Origin: an uncultured Clostridia bacterium
GTDB taxonomy: Bacteria > Bacillota > Clostridia > Oscillospirales > Ruminococcaceae
DNA: 64,000 nt
Assembly (NCBI GenBank): GCA_947623585.1
Contig: CANQHA010000008.1
Location: 1-64,000, forward strand
Direction: 5' to 3'
Part shown: piece by piece, positions 37,474 to 46,178 of the stretch
Layout: each line of letters opens with the position of its first letter
Position numbering within the stretch: the first letter of the stretch is position 1
Program-made: the position numbers and the translations under genes
Notes under the pieces: model-generated
Database searches by the model: none
Seen by the model: the letters and a program-made list of their open reading frames with translations, nothing else
Told to the model about the DNA's origin: nothing

Positions 37474-37701
37474 TTATTTTATTGATTGTTTTTCGGTTTG
37501 CCGTATCAGGTAATCCATAAGATCTACCCGCTTCTGGCTTTCGTGCATCTTATCAAGCAGACCGCAGCGGCATTGTTTGAGAAATCTTGTCAGCTCGCTC
37601 AGGCTACCCGACTGCAAAATGCGCTCGGCTTTATTGATTTCATCAGCTGTACAGCCTGCGTCGGCCATTCCTGCGAGCAGACTTTCTGCTTGTTCGCTCA
37701 T
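37474..37701 (-). CDS. Small hypothetical helical protein
   Basis: 75 aa, mostly helical and charged: MADAGCTADEINKAERILQ then LTRFLKQCRCGLLDKMHESQKRVDLMDYLIRQ. Two Cys form CRC. The C-terminal half resembles the short helical tail seen behind some regulators, but I know no function. The ATG follows GAGAGG; a longer open frame upstream runs through lysR on the opposite strand and is rejected. First gene of the divergent operon, 18 nt before the hydrolase. Confidence 0.65.
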   Translation of the reverse strand: MSEQAESLLAGMADAGCTADEINKAERILQSGSLSELTRFLKQCRCGLLDKMHESQKRVDLMDYLIRQTEKQSIK

Positions 37702-37742
37702 CATTTCACCCTCTCTGCGCCCGTCTTTTTTCTGACATCTAC

Positions 37743-37771
37743 AGTATAGCACATTGACATACCCCTCGCAA
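37743..37771 (-). promoter_or_regulatory. Divergent promoter of the hydrolase operon
   Basis: Minus strand: TTGCGA (37771-37766), 17-nt spacer, TATACT (37748-37743). It overlaps the lysR promoter. Confidence 0.65.
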
Positions 37772-37782
37772 ATAGTTATAAT
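37754..37782 (+). promoter_or_regulatory. Promoter of lysR-type gene
   Basis: TTGACA, 17-nt spacer, TATAAT. Confidence 0.8.
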
Positions 37783-37783
37783 G

Positions 37784-37797
37784 AATATCATGATATT
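37784..37797. promoter_or_regulatory. Palindromic operator candidate
   Basis: Perfect 14-bp palindrome AATATCATGATATT at the predicted lysR transcription start, in the gap between lysR and the divergent operon. It fits a LysR-type site with autoregulation. Confidence 0.55.
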
Positions 37798-37837
37798 TAT
37801 TTTTGGAATATCACGATCAGGAAAGGAGGACATCAAT

Positions 37838-38737
37838 ATGGAAATTCGTACTTTAAGATACTTTCTCGCCATTGCAAGAGAAGAAAACATGACCAAAGCC
37901 GCAGAGATTCTGCACGTTACACAGCCCACTCTTTCCAAAACGCTGAGGGCATTGGAGGACGAGCTTGGAAAAAAGCTGTTCACACGGCACAGCTTCAGCA
38001 TTTCGCTGACCGAGGAAGGAATGCTTCTCAGAAAGCGGGCGGAGGATTTAGTTTCGATGGCGGATAAGATCATCGGCGAATTTGTGTCTTTGGACGATGT
38101 AACCGGTGGAGATATTTATTTTGGACTGGCTGAGTCATATCAAATTCGTTATCTTGCACAGGAGATCAAGCGTTTCAAAGAGATTTATCCCGGTCTGCGC
38201 TATCATATCAGCAGCGGGGATACGGAACAGGTCACAGAAAAGCTGGACAAGGGTATTCTTGACTTTGCCGTACTTGCGGAGGAGCCGGATACAGCAAAGT
38301 ATCACTATCTCACTTTTCCAGAAGCAGATGTGTGGGGATTGGTTATGCCGAGTGATTGCCGGCTCGCAAGGAAAGAACGCATATGCTTCGATGACCTTGT
38401 CGGGCTGCCACTGTTTTGCTCGGAACAGGGTTGGCAAAAGGATATTGCAAAATGGTCCGGGGAACGAATCGATGAATTACATCTTGAAGGCTCATTCCGG
38501 CTCTCTTATAACGGTTCTCTTTTTGTGCGCGAGAGGCTTGGTTATCTATTGACATTTGACCATTTGATTGATACAAGCCCGACAAGCGGACTTGTGTTCC
38601 GACCGCTTACACCGAGGCTTGAAACGAAGCTCTTTCTCATCTGGAAAAAGTATCAGACATTCACGCCGATTGCAGAGCGGTTTCTCGCCGGGGTCAAAAC
38701 GAACTTTGGGGAACACAGCACAAAACAGTCTGAATAA
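37838..38737 (+). CDS. LysR-family transcriptional regulator
   Basis: 299 aa. N-terminal winged helix (MEIRTLRYFLAIAREENMTKAAEILHVTQPTLSKTL) and a substrate-binding-protein-like effector domain (from about 90). AAAGGAGGA sits just upstream of the ATG; a longer in-frame reading would start inside the promoter. Divergent from the small protein/hydrolase/DUF362 operon, which it probably controls in response to an unknown small molecule. Confidence 0.94.
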   Translation: MEIRTLRYFLAIAREENMTKAAEILHVTQPTLSKTLRALEDELGKKLFTRHSFSISLTEEGMLLRKRAEDLVSMADKIIGEFVSLDDVTGGDIYFGLAESYQIRYLAQEIKRFKEIYPGLRYHISSGDTEQVTEKLDKGILDFAVLAEEPDTAKYHYLTFPEADVWGLVMPSDCRLARKERICFDDLVGLPLFCSEQGWQKDIAKWSGERIDELHLEGSFRLSYNGSLFVRERLGYLLTFDHLIDTSPTSGLVFRPLTPRLETKLFLIWKKYQTFTPIAERFLAGVKTNFGEHSTKQSE

Positions 38738-38848
38738 CTTTCTGTGAATAAACAGGAAATCGAAAGCGCTTGTGTTTCGGTTCCTTTAATAGAGCAGTTT
38801 TTACAGATTTCATAGAGCAAGATTTTACCGCGGGACCAAATTTCGCGT

Positions 38849-39015
38849 ATGCACGCGGGGTTTTGTCTGCGCGACAACCGAGGCGGTCGTTAAACAACGC
38901 GATTAAAACTCTTTGAGCCAACCGAGGCGATCGTTTCCGCCGAGGGCAGGCGAAAAGATAGTTTTAACGCTTTGTTTGTCGAGAGCGGTCGCGCAGCAAC
39001 AAAACCAGCTTGCAT
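38849..39015 (+). repeat. Dispersed hairpin element Q, copy B
   Basis: Arms ATGCACGCGGGGTTTTG and CAAAACCAGCTTGCAT as in copy C, with a longer interior in which CCGAGGCG(G/A)TCGTT occurs twice. Confidence 0.65.
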
Positions 39016-39075
39016 TATGCTCATTTTGTCTGCGCGGGAATCTTGTTGGGGAGCGCCTTCCCCAAACCCTATTAA

Positions 39076-39109
39076 AAATCGTCAATGTCCTAATGCACAT
39101 TGACGATTT
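39076..39109 (-). terminator. Terminator of the XRE regulator gene
   Basis: Perfect 12-bp stem AAATCGTCAATG / CATTGACGATTT, 10-nt loop, T-rich on the minus strand. Confidence 0.85.
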
Positions 39110-39137
39110 GCTTGTTAAAATATCTTGTTTGCTCCTA

Positions 39138-39890
39138 TCACACCGACACCCATGTGCTGCCCCGGATACCCCCAAGGTCGAACAGACTGCACCCCGCGAG
39201 CACCATCCACACGGCGACCATGCCGGACGCGGGGCAGTAGCCCTCCTTGCCGTTTTTGTCGCGACCGTGCACTATCACGGCGAAGTTTGAAAGCTCTAAA
39301 AGGATCTCCTGAATTTCTGATTTTTCCAAGCCCGTTTCGGCGCAGATTTCGTCAACTGTAGCCGTATTTTTCGCGATGATTTTGACGACGGCAAACACAG
39401 TCTCATCTGTAAAAAGACTAATCAGATTATTGATTCGTGTTCTGTCCATCTTCAGACAATAGTCCGCAAAATCGGTTCCCGACATCACAAAACCCATGCC
39501 GTGCGGGTCGGAAACAAGGACATTTTTGCCGTTTTCAAGGCATATACTGAGCTCGTCGTTCCTTGACACAACGACATCTTGATTCATCATTCGCGAAATC
39601 GCCTGCCTAACCGTTTCGGCGCGACCGTTTTTCATCGCAAATTCGCAGAAATCGCCTATGATCTGTGGGCTTTCGGGATTTTCAGCGCGCTTTCCGCCCA
39701 GAAGCGAGTCAAGCGTAGTGCCGAGCACATCGCACAGGTCGGGCAGAATTAAGATGTCCGGCATCGCCTCGTCGCGCTCCCATTTTGAAACGGCCTGCCC
39801 CGAAATCCCCAGCTTCTCGCCGAGCTGCTCCTGCGTCAGCCCCGCCGCCTTGCGAAGTTCGATAATTTTTTGTGAGATAGTTTTTTCCAT
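39138..39890 (-). CDS. XRE-family regulator with C-terminal winged-helix-like domain
   Basis: 250 aa. Cro/CI-type helix-turn-helix at 4-60 (LRKAAGLTQEQLGEKLGISGQAVSKWERDEAMP), a linker, then a region (about 160-215) that looks like a second small HTH (TVDEICAETGLEKSEIQEILLELSN). The target is unknown. The ATG is set by AAAGGAG. Part of the mobile island and probably one of its regulators. Confidence 0.8.
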   Translation of the reverse strand: MEKTISQKIIELRKAAGLTQEQLGEKLGISGQAVSKWERDEAMPDILILPDLCDVLGTTLDSLLGGKRAENPESPQIIGDFCEFAMKNGRAETVRQAISRMMNQDVVVSRNDELSICLENGKNVLVSDPHGMGFVMSGTDFADYCLKMDRTRINNLISLFTDETVFAVVKIIAKNTATVDEICAETGLEKSEIQEILLELSNFAVIVHGRDKNGKEGYCPASGMVAVWMVLAGCSLFDLGGIRGSTWVSV

Positions 39891-40191
39891 AGATTTACTC
39901 CTTTTTGACATTTTGAAGATCTTCTGCCGTCATTTTAGAGCATTTTTCTCGGAAAGTCAACAAACCATTCGGCGAATTGACTAAACCGGTGGTTGGAAAA
40001 ATCCGATGCATTTTTCGGGACATCAGGCGGTTATTTGCACACATTCTGACGGACACAATCATAGCGGGAACATTCATTGTCACATTGTCATCAACAGCTT
40101 GCGGATTGCTGACACGCCGTTTCTTGAAACCCGGTGTGTCCATGGTCGATTCGTATGTATAGATGTGCGCCTTTAGTTCCTAAAAGGTTTT
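39891..40191. other. Intergenic stretch, island
   Basis: No gene supported. A short minus-strand reading (39895-40143) has no ribosome site and odd composition; it may be a remnant. I see no promoter, RNA or repeat that I trust. Confidence 0.5.
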
Positions 40192-40584
40192 TCACCGTAT
40201 CTTAAAATGCTTCTTAATCCTGTCGGAACATATAACTTTGCCCTTAACAGTGATGCTTTCAACATTTTCAATAACGAGATCATCAAACTCACTGTCTATA
40301 CCCAATAGTCCATAGCCTTTGATTTTTATCTTGAGCTGGTTTTCCTTTGCTTTCAGTAGTTCTTCTTTTTCAAGAGACATAACCCCGATAAACCACCTGA
40401 AATCCAGATCATTTTGCTGCTTGCTCATCTCTTCGATGACCGACTTTCTCTCATTAAGCGCTTGCCTTACAGACTGATTGATGAAATCGCTTCGGTTAGA
40501 ATAATATCCCTTATCGACCAACAGGTCAATTTGAGAAAGTGTTGCGATGTTCATGTTTACTGACACCTTTTCGCTTGTTTCCAT
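40192..40584 (-). CDS. Ribbon-helix-helix (CopG/Arc-type) regulator
   Basis: 130 aa. The N-terminal half is an RHH domain: KVSVNMNIATLSQIDLLVDKGYYSNRSDFINQSVRQAL, with the usual hydrophobic spacing and the NRSDF turn. The C-terminal half (about 60-130) is unassigned. GGAGG precedes the ATG. A palindrome and promoter directly upstream suggest it represses itself. Regulators of this type commonly accompany plasmids and transposons, which suits the island. Confidence 0.75.
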   Translation of the reverse strand: METSEKVSVNMNIATLSQIDLLVDKGYYSNRSDFINQSVRQALNERKSVIEEMSKQQNDLDFRWFIGVMSLEKEELLKAKENQLKIKIKGYGLLGIDSEFDDLVIENVESITVKGKVICSDRIKKHFKIR

Positions 40585-40603
40585 GAGTATACCTCCGATT
40601 TGT

Positions 40604-40627
40604 AATATGCTCCAATTAGAGCATATT
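40604..40627. promoter_or_regulatory. Operator candidate of the RHH gene
   Basis: Perfect 9-bp inverted repeat AATATGCTC / GAGCATATT with a 6-nt spacer, at the predicted start of transcription. Confidence 0.65.
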
Positions 40628-40628
40628 T

Positions 40629-40657
40629 AGAATATCATGCATTTTTACTTTTGTCAA
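40629..40657 (-). promoter_or_regulatory. Promoter of the RHH gene
   Basis: Minus strand: TTGACA (40657-40652), 17-nt spacer, TATTCT (40634-40629). Confidence 0.78.
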
Positions 40658-40770
40658 GAGGAAAAAATTTATTACAATGAAAACGCCCCGGCGATTCTGT
40701 TATCGTCCAGAGCGTTCCTGTCTGCTGTTCAGGGTCGTTCCCGTTAGCTGCCGGCAAATGTGATAAGTAG

Positions 40771-41035
40771 ATAAAAATAAATAATTACGACCACATCAAC
40801 CTTTGCGAGTGCTATGAGCCACTGGACTTTCCGTCCAAGGAGATTATGAAAGCATGGAAACGTGAGAGCGAACCGGTACCGAAGCCTTTTTTACGAAACC
40901 GAGCTTGACAGTGAGAAATTTTTTTACATAGGGAACAACCGCATCAAGGTTTCGGAACATTTTAATAAAGACGGCAAGCCAATAGAAGATTTGCTCGAAG
41001 ATGTTATAAAATATCCTGCAAGACCATCACTTTAA
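40771..41035 (+). pseudogene. Frameshifted remnant of a small mobile-element protein
   Basis: Frame one reads NYDHINLCECYEPLDFPSKE and on to KPFLRNRA then stop; another frame picks up with ETELDSEKFFYIGNNRIKVS and ends KYPARPSL stop at 41035. The two parts look like one protein broken by a frameshift, with no start codon at its beginning. The second part resembles short proteins that often precede transposon serine recombinases. I cannot name it. The region from 40658 to 40770 holds nothing I recognise. Confidence 0.5.
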
Positions 41036-41093
41036 AGCCTGAAATCGCTACATGCTTATGATATAATTTTATTGTATTGTAAGCGTGGGTGCA

Positions 41094-41177
41094 ATGCAAG
41101 CTGGTTTTGCAGCCAATCGGACGTCGCGGACATAAACGCCCGCCCGCTCGTCCTCTTGGGCAAAACCCCGCGTGCAT
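41094..41177 (-). repeat. Dispersed hairpin element Q, copy C
   Basis: Inverted relative to copies A and B. Arms (minus strand) ATGCACGCGGGGTTTTG and CAAAACCAGCTTGCAT; interior CCCAAGAGGACGAGC and GTCCGATTGG as in copy A. It lies just before the recombinase ribosome site. Confidence 0.7.
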
Positions 41178-41194
41178 GTAAAAAGGAGGTTAAA

Positions 41195-42821
41195 ATGACA
41201 CCCAACAATGCAAAATATAGCGACGCGCTCTCTACATGAGGTTAAGTAAAGATGACGAGAATTTTGGGGATAGCGTTTCGATTGAAACGCAAAGAATAGT
41301 CCTGCAAAAATTCGCGCAGGAAAATGGATTATTTGTGTACGACGAGTACGTAGATGACGGTTGGAGCGGCACGAACTTTGAACGACCCGCCTTTCAGCGA
41401 ATGATGTAGGATATTGAAACGGGCAAGGTAAACTGTGTCGTGACAAAAGACCTCTCCCGTTTTGGACGTGAGCACGTCACTATGGACTATTATCTCGAGT
41501 TCGTTTTCCCCGAGATGAATGTCCGTTATATTGCCGTCAACGACAATGAAGATACAGACAAAGGCTTATCTGATTTTGTACCGTTCAAAAACCTGTTTAA
41601 CGAATTTATGGCAAAAGATACCAGCCGCAAGGTTAAGTCGGCGCTACACGCGAAATTCGCAGCAGGTGAGCGTACTTTTTCAATCGCCCCATTCGGCTAT
41701 ATGAGGCACCCCGAGGAGCATAATAAGCTGGCGATTGACCCCGACACGTCTTGGATAATTGAGAAGATTTTCGACCTCGCCGCTCACGGTGCGGGCGCAG
41801 GCAAAATAACCCGTACACTCACATCTGAAAAAATCCCTACCCCGGGATATTTCAACTACAAGAAATACGGGATGTTCTCAAAATTCTATGACAAAGCTCC
41901 CGACGAGAAAGCCTATACATGGACGATTAGGGCTGTCAGAAGCATTCTGTCAGACGAAACTTACATAGGCAATTCCGTTCACGGAAAGCAGACGAACGTA
42001 TCTTACAAGAACAAGAAAAGCGTTCGCAAGCCCGAAAGTGAATGGTTCCGTGTTGAGAATACGCATGAACCGATCATTTCAAAAGACGTTTTCAATCAAG
42101 TCCAGAAACAGATTGTGAGCCGCAGGAGACCGATGAAATCGGGGAAAACGCAGATTTTTGCAGGGCTTGTGAAATGCGCGGATTGCGGCTGGTCACTAAG
42201 CTATTGCAATCACAAGAGCAAAAGCAGATCGACAGGATATTTCAACTGCTCGAAATTTCGTCAGCTTGGAAAGGCAGGTGGACAATGCACAGCGCATTAC
42301 GTCAGGTATGATACGCTTTATGCTTATGTTCTTGCGAGGTTGCAGGATTGGATTTATCAAGCACATACGGACGAAAAAGAGCTTCTGAACAGGCTGCTTA
42401 AGACAAGTGACAAGGAATCCACAAAAGCCCATAAGAAACAGTCTGCCGAACTTGCAAAGTCGGAGAAACGCAAGGCAGAGGTAGACAGACTGTTCGTCAA
42501 GCTCTATGAGGACTGGACATCTGAGCGTATTACTGAGTACAACTTCAAGATGCTATCACAGAAGTATCAGGCAGAACAGCAAGAATTAGTCGAAAAGATT
42601 GACAGACTCAAGACAGAGCTTGCTACTGAAAAGCAAACCACAGCTGATGCTGAAAAATGGATTGCCTTAATCAAGCAATACTCCGAACCAACTGAACTGA
42701 CTGCCGAAATGCTTAACACGCTCATTGAGAAAAAGTCGTACACGAAGTCGTCAAAGACCCTGATGGCCTCAGAACACAAAAAATTGAAATATTTTACCGA
42801 TTCGTAGGCAAAATTGATTAA
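41195..42821 (+). pseudogene. Large serine recombinase, broken
   Basis: The original start is the ATG at 41195 behind AAAAGGAGG. Three lesions are visible: a 2-bp duplication of TC near 41229-41233 (GCGCTCTCTACATGAGG should read GCGCTCTACATGAGG), a TAG at 41407-41409, and loss of one A in the A run near 42729 that diverts the C terminus from KVVHEVVKDPDG and IFYRFVGKID. Between the lesions it keeps a resolvase core (YMRLSKDDE, VVTKDLSRFGRE), recombinase domain, zinc ribbon (CADCGWSLSYC) and coiled coil. The long open frame from 41440 lacks the catalytic serine, so the product is inactive. Confidence 0.85.
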
Positions 42822-42853
42822 AAACATATGTGCGTCTTTAAGTTTGTTAAACG

Positions 42854-42957
42854 GGCCTTTCCATGTAGTGCTTCCCTGCAAAACCCCGCCGGGGGGTGGG
42901 GTGATTTTAAATAGCATGAAATATTTTCCTCGAAAGAGGAAAATATTGAATTCCTTT
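42854..42957. repeat. Dispersed element R4 (right half)
   Basis: GGGCCT-type centre remnant, GGGGGGTGGGGTG, ATAGCATG, perfect hairpin AATATTTTCCTC / GAGGAAAATATT (42920-42947), GAATTCCTTT. It lacks any left arm and is probably the other half of R3. Confidence 0.72.
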
Positions 42958-43077
42958 ATGCTATCGGCGCGGCGTTGGGACTATATCATTTGTCCGGCCC
43001 CTCGCCACCCTCTTCCTATTTTCTCCCCCGCCGTCTCCTCCCCCTCATTCTCCACCCCAGCCCCGTCACCGAATGTG

Positions 43078-43148
43078 CCTTCTACCCTCCACCCTCTATC
43101 CTCTACCCTCTACCCTCTACCTTCTACCTTCTATCTTCTATCTTCTAA
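43078..43148 (+). repeat. 7-bp-periodic pyrimidine array H4
   Basis: Clearest of the arrays: about ten consecutive heptamers CTACCCT, CCACCCT, CTATCCT, CTACCCT, CTACCCT, CTACCTT, CTACCTT, CTATCTT, CTATCTT, CTAACGT, followed by hairpin GTGGCCTTTTGCCAC and the GH3 promoter. Confidence 0.75.
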
Positions 43149-43171
43149 CGTGGCCTTTTGCCACCCTCCCC

Positions 43172-43200
43172 TTGACATTTCCTCCGAAATACATTATACT
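43172..43200 (+). promoter_or_regulatory. Promoter of the first GH3 gene
   Basis: TTGACA, 17-nt spacer, TATACT. Confidence 0.82.
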
Positions 43201-43246
43201 ATCCGCATAAGAAAACATCAATACTTCACGAAAGGCGGCGAGTTTA

Positions 43247-46000
43247 ATGAAATACCCGTTTATGGACGAATCTCTCAGCTTTGAGGAACGCGTAGAAGAT
43301 CTCATATCGAGGCTCACGCTTGATGAGAAAATCGCAATGCTGACGACATGGCAGCGCGGAGTTCCGCGACTCGGAATAGGCGATTGGCACATCGGGGCCG
43401 AGGTCGCGCGCGGTTATGTTTCGCGAGACCCCTCGGTGACGACGACGGTGCTCCCGCAGCCGATAGGCATGGCTGGAATGTTCGACCCCGAGTTAATGGA
43501 AAAGCTCGGCGAGATCGCCGGGGTCGAGGCCAGGATTCTCCATAGCCGCAACCCCCGCACAAATTTGATGCTTTGGGGCCCTACGGTAGATGCTTGCCGC
43601 GATCCTCGCTGGGGCAGAAACGAGGAAAGCTACGGCGAAGATCCGTTTTTGACCGGCAAAATGGCGGGAGCATATACCCGCGGCATGGCGGGGCGTGATA
43701 AAAAGTATCTCCGCACAGTACCTACGCTCAAGCATTTTTACGCCAACAACAACGAGGAGAAGCGCGGCTCCTGCAACGCCAACATCGACGAGCGCACCAA
43801 GCACGAGTATTACTACGAGTTCTTCCGCCGACCGATCTGCGAGGGCGGCGCGCATTCGATGATGACCTCATACAACTCGGTTTCGGGCGTTCCGTCGATA
43901 GTGAACCCCGAGGTCGGCTCGGTCGTGAAGAAAAAATGGGGGCTTGATTTTGTCGTCACCGACGGCGGCGATTTCACCCAGAACGTCACCGCGCACCGTT
44001 ACTCCGACTCTCACGCCGAGACGCTCGCGCTCGCGCTCAAGGCCGGGACAGACATAATGACGGACGGCGCCGAGACGGTAGCAATAGCCGCAAAAGACGC
44101 GCTGGCAAAGGGTTTGATGACCGAGGCCGACATCGACGGTTCGCTACGCTGCAGCCTCCGCGCGCGGTTCATGCTCGGCGAATTCGACCCGCCCGAGAAA
44201 AACCCCTACGCCTCGCCCGACCCCGCGCTTTTAGACTGCGAGGAGCACCGAAAGCTCAACCGCCGCGCCGCGCTCGAGCAGGTGGTGCTTTTGAAAAACG
44301 ACGGTCTGCTCCCGCTGAAAAATGCCGGCAAAATCGCGGTATTAGGCGATTTGGGCGACCGCTACTGCATGGACTGGTACACAGGTTATTCAAGTTATTC
44401 AATTTCGGTAGCAGAGGGCTTAAAAGAGCGCTTCGGTGCAGAAAACATCAAATTTGACGACTGCCATGACCGGGTCGTAATAAAATCCAAGCTCGGAAAA
44501 TATCTCCGTGCCGATGATGACGGCGCGCTTTATGCGAGCGCCGACGATGTGAAAAGCGCCTCAGTTTTTATCAAAGCCGACTGGGGCGGCGAGGTGACCT
44601 ACAAGCTCGAATCGAGCGGAAAATTCTTCACCGCCGAGACCTTAAAGGCCGACTCCGACACCGCCTACCGCTGGTTCAATCAAGAGCTTTTGCGCCCGCA
44701 AAAAACCGAGGACGGAATAACCTATGTGACCTATTTTAAGGACAAAAAGCTGTGCGTATCCGACGGCGGAAAGATAGCGGCCGCGCCGCTCAAAAACCCG
44801 CGTCCCGAAACGCTTTTCGAGGAAGAAATAATATCTTCGGGAGCGGCTCGTGCGGCGGATCTTGCTGCCTCGTCGGATACGGTTTTGATCTGCGTCGGCA
44901 ACGACCCGATGATAATTGCCCGTGAGTGCTACGACCGAACGACGCTCTCGCTTTGCCCTCATCAGAGGGAGGTTGTAAAGGCCGCTTCCGGGGCAAACAA
45001 ACGCAGTATTCTTGCGGTGATTTCGAGCTATCCATATGCCATTGAAGATGAGGAAAAATCAGTTTCAGCTGCGATTTATACCTCCCATGCCGGCCCCGAG
45101 CTCGGCAATGCGGTCGCCTCGGTTTTGAGCGGAGACTATAACCCGGCGGGCAGACTTGCGCAGACATGGTACAGAAGCGAAGATGAGCTTCCGTCAATTT
45201 TCGACTATGACATCATGAAAAACGGCGTCACCTACCTCTACTACGAGGGCGAACCGCTGCACCCGTTCGGCTACGGCCTGAGCTACTCCGAGTTCGGCTA
45301 TGAAAACCTCGCTGTAAGCCGTTTTGCAGGCGCAACGCACATCTCGTTCGACATGAAAAACGAGTCGAAAATCGACGGTGAGGAGGTCGCTCAGGTATAC
45401 TTCACCGCGCTGAATTCGCGTGTAAAACGTCCTTTAAGACAGCTATGCGGTTTTAGCAGAGTAAAGCTCAGCGCCGGCGAAGCCAAAAGGGTAACGATCG
45501 CCGTTCCCGACACAGAGCTGAAAATCTACGACGTCACGCGTGAGAAATTCTGCGTTGAAACCGGCGAATACGAGTTCTTCGTCGGCGGCTCGAGCAACGA
45601 TAAACGGCTTTGTAAAATGGTTTACGTCCGCGGCGAGAAGATACCCCCGCGCGACCTCGGCAAAACCACAAAGGCTATAAACTATGACAAATTCTCGAAT
45701 TCCGAGATGATGTTCTCAAAATGCGAGAATCGCCACTATATGCGCGGCGGCGAGCTGACCTTCGCGGCCTCCCGCCTTTCCGGCGAGCGCAGCCTACAGC
45801 TCCGCTACGCAACGACCGGCAGACGAGGAAAGATCAAAGTCACCTTCGGCGACGAAATCATCTGCGAGGCCACCCTCAATGGCACCGCCAGCGAAACCGA
45901 CTTCCGCTACATAACGGTTCCGGTGCTCCCTCGTCGCGGTGTCCGCAACCTCACCATCTCCCTCGACGGCGTTACGCTTCTCGATTTCAAGTTCGCTTAA
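43247..46000 (+). CDS. GH3 beta-glycosidase with inserted and C-terminal accessory domains
   Basis: 917 aa, no signal peptide. The GH3 barrel has PTVDACRDPRWGRNEESYGEDP, LKHFYANNNE and nucleophile Asp239 in VVTDGGDF, then the beta/alpha sandwich and a fibronectin-like domain (about 660-790). About 110-120 residues (about 400-520: IKSKLGKYLRADDDGALY, WGGEVTYKLESSGKF) interrupt the second domain and look like a fascin/beta-trefoil-type fold. A further beta-rich domain ends the protein (about 800-917). Likely a beta-xylosidase, beta-glucosidase or related exo-enzyme; specificity is open. Monocistronic. Confidence 0.9.
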   Translation: MKYPFMDESLSFEERVEDLISRLTLDEKIAMLTTWQRGVPRLGIGDWHIGAEVARGYVSRDPSVTTTVLPQPIGMAGMFDPELMEKLGEIAGVEARILHSRNPRTNLMLWGPTVDACRDPRWGRNEESYGEDPFLTGKMAGAYTRGMAGRDKKYLRTVPTLKHFYANNNEEKRGSCNANIDERTKHEYYYEFFRRPICEGGAHSMMTSYNSVSGVPSIVNPEVGSVVKKKWGLDFVVTDGGDFTQNVTAHRYSDSHAETLALALKAGTDIMTDGAETVAIAAKDALAKGLMTEADIDGSLRCSLRARFMLGEFDPPEKNPYASPDPALLDCEEHRKLNRRAALEQVVLLKNDGLLPLKNAGKIAVLGDLGDRYCMDWYTGYSSYSISVAEGLKERFGAENIKFDDCHDRVVIKSKLGKYLRADDDGALYASADDVKSASVFIKADWGGEVTYKLESSGKFFTAETLKADSDTAYRWFNQELLRPQKTEDGITYVTYFKDKKLCVSDGGKIAAAPLKNPRPETLFEEEIISSGAARAADLAASSDTVLICVGNDPMIIARECYDRTTLSLCPHQREVVKAASGANKRSILAVISSYPYAIEDEEKSVSAAIYTSHAGPELGNAVASVLSGDYNPAGRLAQTWYRSEDELPSIFDYDIMKNGVTYLYYEGEPLHPFGYGLSYSEFGYENLAVSRFAGATHISFDMKNESKIDGEEVAQVYFTALNSRVKRPLRQLCGFSRVKLSAGEAKRVTIAVPDTELKIYDVTREKFCVETGEYEFFVGGSSNDKRLCKMVYVRGEKIPPRDLGKTTKAINYDKFSNSEMMFSKCENRHYMRGGELTFAASRLSGERSLQLRYATTGRRGKIKVTFGDEIICEATLNGTASETDFRYITVPVLPRRGVRNLTISLDGVTLLDFKFA

Positions 46001-46045
46001 AGTTACATACACTATTTAAATATCTGTGCAAATGCATATAAAAAT

Positions 46046-46088
46046 CCGCCGTTGACTTAAAAGCATCGGCGGTCGTTTTTATTTTTTT
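46046..46088 (+). terminator. Terminator after the first GH3 gene
   Basis: CCGCCG / CGGCGG stem with a 15-nt loop, followed by T-rich sequence. Confidence 0.78.
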
Positions 46089-46178
46089 GTAGCAGTGAGC
46101 TGCTCCAAAAACATGATAATAAATCAATAATCAGTGATATGTTAAGCTCGTTATATGCTCAATGCAGTAATATGAGAA

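Larger units (their letters stand above)
38738..39137. other. Intergenic stretch with a Q element
   Basis: No gene supported. The interval holds Q copy B (38849-39015), which is longer than copies A and C, and the terminator of the XRE gene (39076-39109). The rest shows no clear feature. Confidence 0.6.
34849..42852. mobile_element. Decayed mobile island inserted in an R element
   Basis: Both borders fall inside R-element sequence (left half 34725-34848, right half from 42853). The island ends carry imperfect inverted repeats: CACACTTAAAGACCCGCAC (34857-34875) against GTGCGTCTTTAAGTTTG (42830-42846). A broken serine recombinase lies at the right end, with RHH, XRE and LysR regulators and a three-gene cargo operon. 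Joining the flanks restores a continuous GAGGGGCGGGG centre. Confidence 0.62.

Noticed and set aside
39895-40143. 82-aa minus-strand reading in the island
   Set aside because: No ribosome site, no recognisable domain, and it overlaps the upstream region of the XRE gene.
41440-42807. Recombinase as an intact 455-aa gene
   Set aside because: The N-terminal catalytic part, including the serine, is encoded upstream behind a TAG and a frameshift, and the true C terminus is in another frame.
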